Below, piece by piece: positions 1 to 10,283 of a DNA stretch of 57,154 nucleotides; position 1 is the first letter of the stretch, and each line of letters begins with the position of its first letter. The position numbers and the translations under genes were made by a program. The notes beneath the pieces are model-generated. The model ran no database searches and was not told where the DNA came from. It was given only the letters and a program-made list of their open reading frames with translations. This DNA comes from Chara braunii (Eukaryota; Streptophyta; Charophyceae; Charales; Characeae): contig BFEA01000189.1 in NCBI GenBank assembly GCA_003427395.1, positions 1,639,796 through 1,696,949 on the forward strand, in the 5' to 3' direction.

Positions 1-576
1 TGCCGGACTGGACTGCAGTTGCAAACTCGGCCTTGTGACTGTTGTGCATGTAGAGAGTTCAGACTGCAGTTGAAACTTGGGATCGTACTGGACTCCAAAC
101 AGACAGTTTGAAATGCATTTACAAACTGCTTTCGTGACTGCGCCCTAGTTACCCCTAAAAAAAAAAAAAACGAGAATGAAATTATTGAGTGGGCGAGCGC
201 GTTTTTACACCGCCATCTTTGGCGATTTTTCATTTTTGTTTGGCTCTGACAAATGCTATGAAAATTTATATATGTGTATCTTACATAATAGAGAATCTAC
301 AAATGAAGTTTGAGAAAATCATAATTTTTTTCATGCCCCGAAATAAAAGAAAAACAAAAAGTGAAAAGAGAGAAAAAACAAATTAGTGATTGGGCAAGCA
401 AGTTTTGACACCACCATCTTTGAGGATTTTTCTTTTTTTTTTTGGCTGGAAAGAATGGCTTCAAAATTAAGAGGGAGATACCTTACATCACAAAGAACTC
501 ACCAAAAAAAAAATCAGAAAAGAATAATAATATTTAGGTGCCAAAATATTTTTTTGGTGGGGTCCGAACCCCTTCA

Positions 577-633
577 AGTTCGGGCCCCGTAGTTCGGGCC
601 CCGTACGGGGACCCGAACGCCCGAACGTTCGGG
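577..633. repeat. Cluster of GC-rich direct and inverted repeats
   Basis: A 14-base word beginning AGTTCGGGCCCC occurs twice back to back. The second copy enters an almost perfect inverted repeat centred on CCCGTACGGG (592-618), and a perfect 14-bp palindrome CCCGAACGTTCGGG follows at 620-633. The palindromes contrast sharply with the AT-rich DNA on the left. It could be the end of a small transposon or a methylation or protein-binding cluster; no family is recognised. Confidence 0.6.
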
Positions 634-993
634 GGTCAGCTTAGGGGCCTCCGTACGTTCAGCCTGGCAACCCTGCTTGTCAGGGTTTTAAGCGGTATGG
701 GTTGCAGCTGTGTTTGTGCCGTACTTCAAGTTGGATGGCACTGTCGGCTGAATGCTTGTCTAAATTTACGTCTGCAACTTTCTTTCCGCAGGGCCGTGTA
801 GTGCTCAGTAGTGCTCAGTAGAGCTCAGTTTCCAGCAATTTCAACACTTTTCTGTAATACTTGGGACGCTGGACCCGCTTTCCAGCAGGTGCAGCTCCCC
901 ACCAATAGACGGAGCGTTCACCTGAGGGACCACTTGAGGGAGAAGCTCTTATCACTCTCCCAAGTGTCGCCCATGGGGGGGGAACTACACGGG

Positions 994-1156
994 AGTCACA
1001 AAAACGAGTTCTAATTGCACCATGGGCCAAGATACAGTTTCAAATTGCAGTTCAGGCAATGTATACAACCCAGCTTTCTGGCCGGGTAGGGTGCCCGAAG
1101 TTCAATTGGAAACTGTATCTTGCCCCATAGTGCAATGATAACTCGTTTTTGTGACT
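994..1156. repeat. Inverted repeat with about 55-bp arms
   Basis: Bases 994-1048 (starting AGTCACAAAAACGAGTT) are the imperfect reverse complement of 1102-1156 (ending AACTCGTTTTTGTGACT), with about 53 bases between. Mismatches are few and scattered. A transcript would fold into a long hairpin. It may be a fold-back element or a hairpin RNA precursor; no coding potential is seen. Confidence 0.75.
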
Positions 1157-1168
1157 CTACCGAAGTTG

Positions 1169-1172
<4 letters not shown>

Positions 1173-1213
<41 letters not shown>
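1173..1213 (+). repeat. 41-base poly-T tract
   Basis: An uninterrupted T run, equivalent to poly-A on the minus strand, lies just left of the LTR boundary. It could be the tail of a retroposed minus-strand sequence, perhaps linked to the adjacent inverted repeat, or simple slippage. The long polyphenylalanine or polylysine frames across it are not genes. Confidence 0.9.
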
Positions 1214-1216
<3 letters not shown>

Positions 1217-3834
1217 ACCAGTGCACCCGATGCTAAATGTGCGACCACATGGAAAAAAGAGGGCGGTACCGATGTGAGGAAACCCGGGGAGGGGCACCTG
1301 CTGTTCGCTGAAGCCAAGGGCTACGGCGCCTGTCACTCGCCGCGCCCGCTTCCGAGGTCCTCAGCGACCAGCAGGGGAGCAGGGATGGAGGTGTCCTGTC
1401 ACACACCCTGCTTCAGCAAGTTCAAACAGCGGTAAGTTTCAACAGTCAACCGATAATTCAGCAAGTCCACACAACAGTGGTTTTTAACAGATAACTGGTA
1501 GTTGCGCAAGTTCACACAGCCATGGTTTTTAACAGTCAACTGATAATTCGACGAGTCCACACAGCGGTAGGGTTTAGCGGTCAACCTTAGATGAGCTAGA
1601 GAAACTTCATTCTTTCTTTTCTTCTCTCTCACTCAGTTAGGCTCGAACGCAGTTGGGCACAAAAGCAAAGAAGAATAAGATAAAATATAATGGCTACATT
1701 AAAACGAAGAAGATCTGATTGTGATCTCACGAGAAAGCAAGTCAATGCCCTTTCGCCCTGAGTTCGGACTGCAAGCAGACCCACTGTCACTTGGCTGCGT
1801 AACAGGCTACCTTCTCTCACACACGTCGAGCTCACCGCTTGTCGATCCCTAGATACTCATTCTCTCGCCCGCTCCCTTTTCGGTGCACACTTTTTTCCTT
1901 CTGACAGCTGTCCGATGATCTCAAACACTAGAGAATACTTCCTCTTTTCGCTGAATGGGGGGGGTCGTTACTTTATTTCGTACACGCAAACAGATAAGAC
2001 AGGTCAGTCAGATATCGTTCTGAATTCTGCGGCAGCAAAATGAAATCTTGGAAAACTGACCTCCGACCCGATCACCAAGAAAACGAGTGTTCAACTTGGA
2101 AGCCCTGTTCAACAGTCGCAGTTACGTAGCTTAATATGCATTCCGTCCCTTAACGTTACAGGTGCGCCTTCTTTGCGAGCAGCGAATAGAAACAGTCCTT
2201 AGCACAATTGATCNCTTTCTCTCTANCACACCCTCTACCCTGGAACCCTCGTGCTGCCTCTCTCAGTCCTAGACTCAGACGAAAGGACACCGCGGAAGGC
2301 AGCATGAGAACGATAATGTTGTCAATAAACTAAAGATAACTCCATTATTATCCTAAACTCTCGGGTTCTCTCCCAATCGTGTAGCACGAGACCCAGGCCT
2401 TTTCTCCCCCGCACCCTTGGTTTCTCGCTTACCTGAAAATTCTCGACCCGTCGACTTCTGACCTGAAGAGGGCTGATTCTTGCTGGCACTGTTCCGATTC
2501 ATGTCTCGACATNTTCCCGGGCCCTNGGCGTCTCGCGTCANGGCCTCTATCACGATTCATCGGACTGGGAAGGACGCTGGCGGCAATGCCTGCCTTCCCT
2601 TCTCGCCAATCCAAACTCNATCATCGGTGTTGCCCGTTGCTCATCACCAATCCGTACTNGATCATCGGTACCGCTCTTCCNCGCTTTCCAGCTTTCNGNA
2701 GTTTCTCCCTCGCCTTCATCTGCCTATCCTCCCGCACANACCATTGCACTCGCTCTCANGGCTGNCTNAGGTGACCTCCCGCAATCNGGGTCGCACCTGG
2801 TACAAGTTGCTAAAAGTGCACTATCNNAATCTCGCNTGTGGTCTGCGCNCGCTTCTCACTTCACCATCACCCTNGAACTGNACATGCATGGCCANGCCGC
2901 AGGCAGTCTCCAGCGCCCATAAGTGGGCAATGCACGCCCGACACTCCTCTCCCCCGGTTTCACTGNGCCTTGTCTACCGAGCTGATTCCNTGTGCAACCG
3001 TCGCCCNCTNNAACCCATGCTTGNGNNCNNGCACACCTTGCACCTCCCCCGATGNATTTCTCTCTCAGAGGTCATGACTGAGGCGCTTACCNCACGGCGA
3101 GTACTAGTGNGTCGTACGGTTCCCCNNNATGCAGTCACCTGACTCTGGAGAGNGAAGTGGGCGACTATGCTGTCGCTCGNCCTGTACTCAGCTAGTCCCC
3201 TGTGGCGCCACTANCTCTCCGCCCGTCCCGACTGTAACCGCNTCNGCCCCTGGCATCCNCTGACTCGCACATCTCCAATGCCGTGGGCCGNGTACACCCT
3301 GCTCGCTTCGAGCCGTGGTCGTAACCGCCTCGCGNCNTCTCTCACNGGCTCACTCCTGCTCNAGTCAGCNAGACGNTGGGTACACCTGGCNTGCCCTCCC
3401 TACAATGCCTGGTCCTTCCCCTATATTCTCCTCCGTCCAGCTCTCGGCCTTGTATTCACGCAGGGCGCTCAGAGAGGGCCACANTCCTTCGAACATTCTG
3501 AATGCACTGGGACCATCNCCAGCGCCAAATACATTTTGNATGTTATGTAGAGGAGNAAGGCCCATTTGTTTAGGACCTATGNTCTGAGATACATCACCAG
3601 ATTGTCTNGTCACTNTGAATGGATGTCGTGGGGCCTCGGTCCACTACTCAATGTTCAACAGGTATCGAGCCTGGCACATNNAACAGATACATTCAGACTG
3701 TGATCATTGTTCCAAAATCNCTCGGGGCTGGCCCCCGGTCNATTGCAACGCCAGGCACCCCCGACCGCGCCCGCCTGATGCCCATTCCNAGTTCAGTAGA
3801 CTGGNNTAGTGGNCNNNAAGCTGAAANAAAGCAC

Positions 3835-4360
3835 CANAGTGNCACCAATCCTGGAATAAATGGCGGCAGTGACGGTGCCGNGNCTGGGTTAAATACCCGT
3901 GATAACGCCGAACCTGGAATAAACTGCCGCCAAGGTCTCGAATCTGAAATGAACTACCGCAGTCGTCCCAGTCCTGAAAATAAATCACCGCAGGGGTTTC
4001 GAACCTGAAATAAATCGCCACAGTGGTCCCGGACCTGAAAATAAATCACCGCANAGGTCCCGGACCTGAAATAAATCGTCGTGAGGGCGTCGAACCNGAA
4101 ACGAAANACCNCGATGCCACCGAACCTGACCAAACCCGAAATCCAGTACCGGGCTGCTGTGCCACGCGGATGCCGAACCCATACAACCATGCCATGATAA
4201 TTCCGTACCTGTCCCGAACCTGATATAGAATGCCGCAACGTTTCCGGACCTGAAAACGAACTGCCGCCAAGGTTCCAAACCTGGAATAACCGTCGTAGTA
4301 GCCCCGGTCCTGATAATAAATCACTGCAGCTGTCCCAAACCTGAAGATAAGTCACCGTAG
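3835..4360 (-). repeat. Degenerate minisatellite inside the 3' LTR
   Basis: About a dozen imperfect units of roughly 33 bases are built on CCTGAAATAAATCACCGC followed by a variable GGTCCCGGA-type segment. On the minus strand the unit reads as an 11-residue repeat containing FQVRD and CGDLF, but frames are broken and the same block recurs in the other LTR. It is best treated as a non-coding tandem repeat. The word CAGGTCCGGG is shared with the array just upstream of gag. Confidence 0.7.
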
Positions 4361-5243
4361 TGAGCCCATACCGTACCTGTTGCACGTGAGACACCGTAGG
4401 ATGTAGCCACTCCATAACAACCCTCGTATCCGTACCGAACCAAACACCATAGTCGACCCAAGGTAGCACCACCCCATGTTGTCCATGCGACTCTCGCTCT
4501 CAGAACATCCCAACTGCGGTAATGTTAGTAATCAAGCAAACCAGGGAAAGCGACTCAGGGAACCTCGACCATCGGTAGTAGTGAAAACTGTTAAAATCCG
4601 GGGAAAATGTTCAATCCGGGGTCAGGGCTGGTGGCGGGTAATCGAGGCGAAATTAGGCCAATCTCCCAATAATCATGGGTTTCCGTCCCTTTCATCATTT
4701 TTCATCATTCTCCCCTTTCCTTAACTCTATTGTCGGAAATAGTAAATTAACCGTAATATCCCCAAAATTAATTTTCGAGAAAGTTTAAATAAATGATCAA
4801 ATTCTTTATGTTTCTTTTCTCTTTAACCATTTTTTAATATTTTCTATGTTTTTAATTTTATTGCTGGGAACATAAAATATCAAGGGCATTCCCCCTAGAA
4901 TTAAATGCCGTGATAAATAAAGAAATTAAGGGACATTATGTTTTTCTCTTTCCCCCTACTCGTCTTAATCTCTTTCCCCCATCTTTAATTACGGTACTAA
5001 AATAGGCAAAAATTTGAGGCCTCATTTCGGCCCCGGTCCTACGCTGCAAAAACGTTGCGGCGAGGTCAGTCGTGCGGTGCCTCCCCGCGACAGGCCAATC
5101 CGAGTCTAACCCTCTGAACGGTCGGAAAAGACGGCCCCTAGATGTGCCGAGCACGGCCTCCCATCTTGCCATCTTTGAGGGTTACTCGTAAACTTCAGTG
5201 TGCCCAGAATCAGGCGTACCCTGAGTTCCCCTAATTTCAGCTG

Positions 5244-5254
5244 CCCGGTCAAAC
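5244..5254 (+). promoter_or_regulatory. CCCGGTCAAAC box recurring in both LTR families
   Basis: The 11-base word CCCGGTCAAAC occurs here, at 30619-30629 in the sister LTR, and at 19862-19872 in the unrelated solo LTR, where it belongs to the palindrome TTGACCCGGTCAA (19858-19870). Near-matches occur near 22367, 39464, 42517 and 53426. Its reverse complement contains TTGAC, the core of plant W-boxes. Function is inferred only from recurrence. Confidence 0.3.
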
Positions 5255-5343
5255 TAGAGTACCGTTAAAACACGGACTTGCCCTTGAGCCTAAGTCCCAA
5301 AACCGCAGATTTCAGGCGGCGCACTGCTTGTGGCTGCCTGACA

Positions 5344-5561
5344 GTTAGCCCGGACCACTTCTCGACGCCCCCGTCGAGCCCTAACCACTTTCGTCAGACG
5401 AAGCGGACGAGCTTCAGGGTGATTGCCCGGAAAGGACGCCCATGTCGGCGTTCAATTGTCTTATGTTTCAGTCTGTTTTGGGTTCTAGGGCTAAGTAGAT
5501 GTTTTTTTACTTTTCTTTTCCGCCGGGTTCCCGGCCTTGGTAGGATCCTCTTTTTCTTCTG
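5344..5561 (-). other. 3' untranslated segment between integrase stop and 3' LTR
   Basis: There are 218 bases between the pol stop and the LTR. No strong polypurine tract abuts the LTR. A purine-rich run on the minus strand (GGCGGAAAAGAAAAG) lies at about 5508-5523, roughly 165 bases away. A degraded or displaced polypurine tract is possible. Confidence 0.5.
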
Positions 5562-7298
5562 TCATTGGCCCGTAAAGGGTGCCGTCCCGCCAGTTTGTCT
5601 ACTGCGGACACTCCGTCTGACCCTCCTGAGCACGAATAACCATTTCTTCTCTCTCCCTAATGCCAACCCTTTGACCTTTCTTCTCTCCACTTTTTTTCTC
5701 TTCTTGGAACTTTCCCCTGGCTCGAATCGTCTCAAGGGGGCTCCATCCTCCATTTTGGCTTTTCCTTTCCCTTTCGGGCTTGTCAGTGATAAGGTGGGTG
5801 CAGGTCTGGGTCTAAACAGCTTTAACCTAGCACCCGCCACTGGGTCCTTCCACTTGGATCCGTCCAATTCTGCTATCATATATGCACCCCAGTCGAGTGC
5901 CTCAATTACTTTGTAAGGTCTCATCCATCTGTTGGCGAGTTTTCCGGTCCAGGTCCTTTCCAGTGTTGCGTCGTAGAGAAGGACCATATCTCCTACGCTC
6001 ACCCTCTCTTTCCTGATTCTCACGTTCTTATCCCATCTCTCTTTACCTTTGTCCCTCTCCACTGCCAGACGATCTGCCGCTGTCATAAGGTTATCTTCCA
6101 AACCGTAGGCTATCTGTCTTGTTCGGGCAGCTATGAGTTCCTCTCTGGACATCTCCTCCGCCCAGTCGACGGTTGTCCAGCTGTCGACGTGAAACTCTAT
6201 GGGGAGCGGACAATGCTGCCCAAACCACAAGGTGTACGGTGGGTATCCGGTACTAGCCCGGACCGTGACGTTGTCCGCCCATATTGCGTATCGAAAATAT
6301 CGTGGCCAATCACTGTCCTTACCCTTGCACCACTTGGATAGTGACGCTATCAGGGTCTGGTGCCCCCTCTCTACTGGGGAGTTCGACTGTGGGTGGTAGG
6401 CAGTGGCTATCGAAACTCTCGCCCCAGCTCTCTTGAACACACTCTGAACCTTGTCAGCCAGGAATTCCGCCCCCCTGTCCATCACTATCTTGCTGACATA
6501 ACCATACCTAGATAAGTACTCTAGGACGAAGTTCTTCACTTCCTTTGCCGTCTTACCCCTGATAGGTCTACCGTCCACGAACCCCGTGAAGTTGTCTCGT
6601 ATGTTCACGACATAGTTCATATTGCCTACCCCTTTCGGCATCTTCACCAGATCGATGTGTACCTTCTCTCCTGGTGTGGTTGGATAGGATGGATGAAATG
6701 GTTCTTTGTATTTCACAAGAGCTCTCTTCTGGCACTCCTCGCAGGTCATACAGTACCTCTCGACGTCCTTACACTGTCCTTCCCACCAGTACAACCTGCG
6801 TACCTTTTCGTAGGTTCCTTTGACTCCCCTGTGTCCTCCGACTACCCCGTCGTGAAGCTCCGCAACTATCATCTGTCTCTCCTCAGGGTCACAGACTACT
6901 CGTAAGGGCATCCCCGAGTCGACCGACCTTCGGAATAGATGGTCGGCTCTAAGGCAGTACTGCGCCACTTGTCTCCGGATATCTGATTCTTGACTCTCCT
7001 CCCCTGATAAATGTAGCCCAATCGTTCGGTACTTGCCCTCGTAAAGGTTAACCAGAAATCGCTCGGCGCGTCTCAGCTCCGCCATTGTCAGGGCACCAGC
7101 TACTATCGGGCGCTCGGCCTTAAGAGGGATGCGCGAAAGTCCATCTGCCACGACATTTTTAGTGTCAGATATCCTCGCAATTGTGTAATCATATAGCCGA
7201 ATCCGTATTAACCATCGAGCGATGGTCGGGTCCGTCAGACTAAAGTCCTTCTGGAGGACAGAGGCAACCACGGTGGGATCTACTCTCAAGATGAACCG
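5562..7298 (-). pseudogene. Pol C-terminal part: RNase H end plus integrase
   Basis: This 575-residue frame (counted from the TTG at 7289) begins in the last third of RNase H, with the downstream acidic site in a DTKNVVADGLS segment. The integrase follows. A zinc-binding HHCC module uses H146, H153, C180 and C183. The DDE core has D213, D271 and E307, spaced D-x57-D-x35-E as in active retroviral-type integrases. A WMRPY segment matches the GPY/F module. The tail is lysine- and arginine-rich with no chromodomain. Integrase would insert the cDNA into the genome. The frame is open from the TGA at 7299-7301, which interrupts the RNase H region. The catalytic residues are intact although the polyprotein upstream is broken. 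Confidence 0.9.
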
Positions 7299-8322
7299 TC
7301 ACCCATAGATATAGTGTCTGAACGTGTCTAGACACCGCAGAACAGCTAACACTTCCTTCTTGAATTGACCGATTACGCTCAGCTGTATTAAGTGTTCTAC
7401 TCTCAAATCTTAATGGTCTTTCCTTCCCTCCTGCGTCCTTCTGAGACAACAATCCACCTACTGAACAAGGTCCAGCATCCGTGGATACTATGAAGGGTCT
7501 CCCAGCCTCATCATCAAAGAATGGCACGCCCAATATGCGTCCTCCCTCCTTAAATTCGTCTTTAAGTTCTTGCATAGCGAGTCCCTGCGAGGAATCCCAG
7601 TAGAATTTCTCAGTCTTTCGAAGGAGTAACCTCAATGGCTCAGCCTTCTCTGCATACCCTCGTATGAATATACGACAGTAACCGATCACTCCCAGAAACT
7701 GTCGGACCTCAGTTGGACTATGTAACGGTGACGACCAGTTCAGGAGTTTGTCTAACTTCGCCGGATCTGCTCGGCGTCCTCTCGAGTCATAGATAAAGCC
7801 CAAGATCTTAATAGTCGAGACGACCCATTGACTCTTTGTCCCGCTGGCCGTTAAATTCGCATCGTCCAGCTGCTCAAGTACCGCACAAATATCTGTTAGG
7901 GGCTTCTCGACGAATCTTCTAACTCCTGGTACAACCTCTGTCTCATCTTTGTTTACTGGCCCTTTTATAGGAAAGTCATCCAGAAAAACTTCAACCTTAT
8001 CAGGGATGAAGTCCTTGAGGACAGCTACCATGGCTCTCTGGAAAACAACTACCCCATTAGTCCAACCCATAGGGACAACCATCATCTGTATCAGTCCCAA
8101 TGGCGTGTGCATAGCCATGAGGTGTCTGTCCCTAGGATCAAGAGGTACCTCATCATAGCCTGAGAACAGATCACAGACCGAATAAATCGACCTGCCAGCG
8201 GCGCCTTCGGCCAGTAAGTCGGCGTGTGGCACGGAGCCCACGTCTCGTATCGTCACCGCGTTGACCTTCTGAAGGTCCTGGATCCATCGGATCTTGCCAT
8301 TCGGCTTTCGTATGAAGAACCA
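7240..8322 (-). pseudogene. Pol central part: reverse transcriptase and start of RNase H
   Basis: This frame copies RNA into cDNA in Ty3/gypsy elements. The first catalytic aspartate lies in VCDLFSGY, the next two in the FLDD form of the YVDD box, and RT blocks such as KPNGKIRW, MGWTNG and QFLGVIGYC are recognisable in order. RNase H starts at STDAG. The frame is interrupted by TGA at 8323-8325 inside the conserved N-terminal RT block. At about 7371 the frame shifts: the downstream RNase H motif FKKEVLAV is read one base out, consistent with loss of two bases. Residues translated from 7371 to 7240 in this frame are therefore spurious. It is continuous in frame with the pol segment upstream. 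Confidence 0.9.
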
Positions 8323-8394
8323 TCAATTAGCATAGGCGCTATCAGACGGTTCCGCAACATGGGAAACCATCTTTTCTTCCAGGAAAGCGATAAC

Positions 8395-8787
8395 TTATTC
8401 CTTCTCCTTCTGGGCGTATTTCCATCCTGCGTCATTCCAAGGAATATGTGGAATCGTGTAAATCCTTGCTGGCTTTGCGTATCGAGGGTCAACCCTACCG
8501 CGCTCCGCGTCGCTGAAGGCTATAGCCTTATCGCATGTCTTTAAGATCTCTATCACACATTCTCGCTCCTGTGGGGTCAGATTTCCGTCTCCGATGTCCA
8601 TCCTTGCTATTCTCTCTTCCGTTAGGCGTTGCGGCTCCTTTTTCTTTCTTTCTTTGATTTTTTTTGCGATCTCTTCTTCCGATATCCCTTCCAGTGCAGA
8701 TCGCTCGCGGCCCACCGCCGCTGGCTTAATTTTTTGAGCTACTCGCTTGTGTCGCTTGGGTAGCCCTCCATAGGGGGCCGTGCCCTT
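8395..8787 (-). pseudogene. Pol N-terminal segment (protease-RT linker)
   Basis: This is the N-terminal part of pol, in the -1 frame relative to Gag-protease. It is lysine- and glutamate-rich with predicted helix (EEEIAKKIKERKKK) and ends with residues that normally precede the RT fingers. No ATG is needed if it is reached by frameshifting at 8787; a GTG at 8715 is only a nominal start. A TAA at 8395-8397 separates it from the RT block, after which the same frame resumes with FLEEKMV. It is inferred to be the linker that positions RT after protease cleavage. Confidence 0.7.
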
Positions 8788-10283
8788 AAAAAAAACACAG
8801 ATACCGCACCGCCAAATTCCTCATCTGTCTCCTTTGGGTACGAGTTGCGGTCCACTACCATCCGACTCCCTAAATCTTCCACTTTCACGATCCGACCTTC
8901 TTCCTCCGTGAGCAGTGGTTCATACTTCTTCTCGCGAAATTGCACTGTGTGGCCGGAGATAGGTAATGACTTAATCTGATCACTGGGTCTCGCACCCACA
9001 GCGAGAGCAGCTGTGTTCCTCGGGTCCCGAGGCTCCACTGTCTCAATCATAACCCGCGCTTCATCTAGCTTCTTAATGGACAATGTCTGGCTCCCATCCG
9101 GTCGCTCTATCGTCACCGCGTGCACGTGGCTCAACCACGTTCGTCCCAAGAGCAGATCGGAGCTGCAGTTCTTGACTGCAAAGACAGGCAGGGTCACTCG
9201 TAGCCCTTGGACCTCTAGGGCTGCCTTGTGACAAACCCCAATGATTTGTTGCTTTCTCCCATCAGCCGTCTCTATCTCGAATAGGTAGGACCTATCAAGG
9301 CCCAGTCCAACCTGCACTGCCAGATCCTCGTCTATAATGACAGTCTCACCGCCGTTATCGATCACAGCATCTAGTACCGCTCCGTCATTTATGATCGCCT
9401 CCACGGCCCCACTACCAAGTATGTAAAACTTGTCTGGAGGCACACCTTCCATCCCATCAAGAAGGACTGTCGCCATGCGATCTGCTCTGGCAGTCACCCC
9501 CGTTACTGCTACTGTAGGAGCTTCCGCCTTAGGGGTCATCTGAACCTCCTCCGATAGAGGTATGCGAGTCTTCCGCGTGATCATCTGTAACTCGTCGCGA
9601 GTTGGCTTTGATGTCGCCAGGTACTCCAGAATTGAGCACTGCATGGGCTGCCGAAGGGCCCGCCTCAGCGGCTCGACCGTGTCAATCTCATCCAGCGAAC
9701 TCTTCATCAAAAACTTCTTCACTCCCTGCTTTCGCGGCGAAAGAATAACCTCCTCTCCATCGATCCGCTGCCCCTCCTTCTCCGCCATCACGTAATCCGT
9801 GTCAGTCTTTTTCGATGTAGACCCCCTCGCCGACTTGGTGGCTGCCACCCTTATGGGTGTGGTCGCCTTATCCCCCTCAAAAGTTATCTTGATGCTCTGA
9901 CTCCTGACCGGCTCCTTTCCTTTACTCGGCCTTACTCTCCTTGCTTCGATATTCTCCTTCATCGAAGGGAACATCGACACATCTCCCAGATCATCTGCCC
10001 ACTTGACGTACTTGCGGTCGTCAAGCACGACAAGTCCCTCATTTATTGCCCGTTTGAGGTCCGGGCAATCTCTCTTGATATGATCATCTCCTCTACAGTA
10101 GACGCAAGAGTTCCTGAGAGTGGGTGGCCTGTCGTCTGTGCCTCTGGAGGTCGAACCTCTCGCTGCTCTGGGGTCAGGGGACTGCGGATACGGATCAGAC
10201 GACACACTATATCCCCCTCTCTCATTCCAATCGCGCGAATCATTGCGGCGGTCTCCTCCAGATCCTCCCAGCTCATATCGTCC
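8739..10283 (-). pseudogene. Gag zinc knuckle plus aspartic protease
   Basis: This part of the Gag-protease polyprotein follows the TGA at 10284-10286 in the same frame as Gag. Near its start is one retroviral zinc knuckle, C-x2-C-x4-H-x4-C (CVYCRGDDHIKRDC), which binds RNA in the particle. A low-complexity linker follows, then a pepsin-like retroviral protease domain: the flap-side strand VFAVKNC, the ILGSG region and the LLLGRTWL segment typical of Ty3 proteases. The catalytic triad position reads D-N-G (9351-9359) instead of D-S-G or D-T-G. The frame ends at TAG 8739-8741, after the slippery site that would give Gag-Pro-Pol. Confidence 0.85.
8763..8793 (-). promoter_or_regulatory. Candidate -1 programmed ribosomal frameshift signal (gag-pro/pol)
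   Basis: On the minus strand the Gag-protease frame reads TTT-TTA inside a run of eight T, giving the slippery heptamer U-UUU-UUA (8793-8787), the same heptamer as in HIV-1. An 8-base spacer (8786-8779) follows, then a hairpin at 8778-8763: GCCCCC pairs with GGAGGGC around a UAU loop with one bulged A. A -1 slip leads directly into the pol frame, which is open and pol-like from the next codon. Without slipping the Gag-protease frame stops at 8739-8741. A one-base indel in the T run is the alternative. Confidence 0.6.

Larger units (their letters stand above)
1..1272. other. Left flanking DNA without a recognisable gene
   Basis: No coding sequence is recognisable here. Open frames are short and shared with homopolymers. 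The stretch holds a direct repeat of a GACTGCAGTTG-type motif near 10-75, an A-rich run near 157-170, a GC-rich palindrome cluster at 577-633, a long inverted repeat at 994-1156 and a 41-base T run at 1173-1213. It ends at the start of the 4.1-kb LTR. Confidence 0.7.
1273..5343 (-). repeat. 3' LTR of the giant Ty3/gypsy element
   Basis: It matches 26623-30718 along its length. The shared sequence starts at TGTGAGGAAACCC and stops abruptly after GCCTGACA, after which the two copies have unrelated neighbours. The length of about 4.07 kb is very long for an LTR. The ends differ from the sister copy by scattered substitutions, whereas a central stretch of about 2.3 kb appears identical, including the positions of most unresolved bases. 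Translations across the Ns are artefacts. Confidence 0.88.

Noticed and set aside
1102-1435. Frames with polyphenylalanine or polylysine
   Set aside because: Produced by the 41-base T run at 1173-1213.
2480-4008. Open frames up to 220 codons across the N-rich LTR (and the same at 27841-29369)
   Set aside because: They depend on unresolved bases read as unknown residues, duplicate exactly between the LTRs and show no domain.
5508-5523. Purine-rich run as the polypurine tract
   Set aside because: It lies about 165 bases from the LTR, whereas a functional tract should abut it.
8323-8325. TGA read as a sense codon (recoding)
   Set aside because: TAA and TAG also interrupt the frames, a frameshift is present, and the stop at 10284 replaces an arginine codon of a repeat, which fits mutation.
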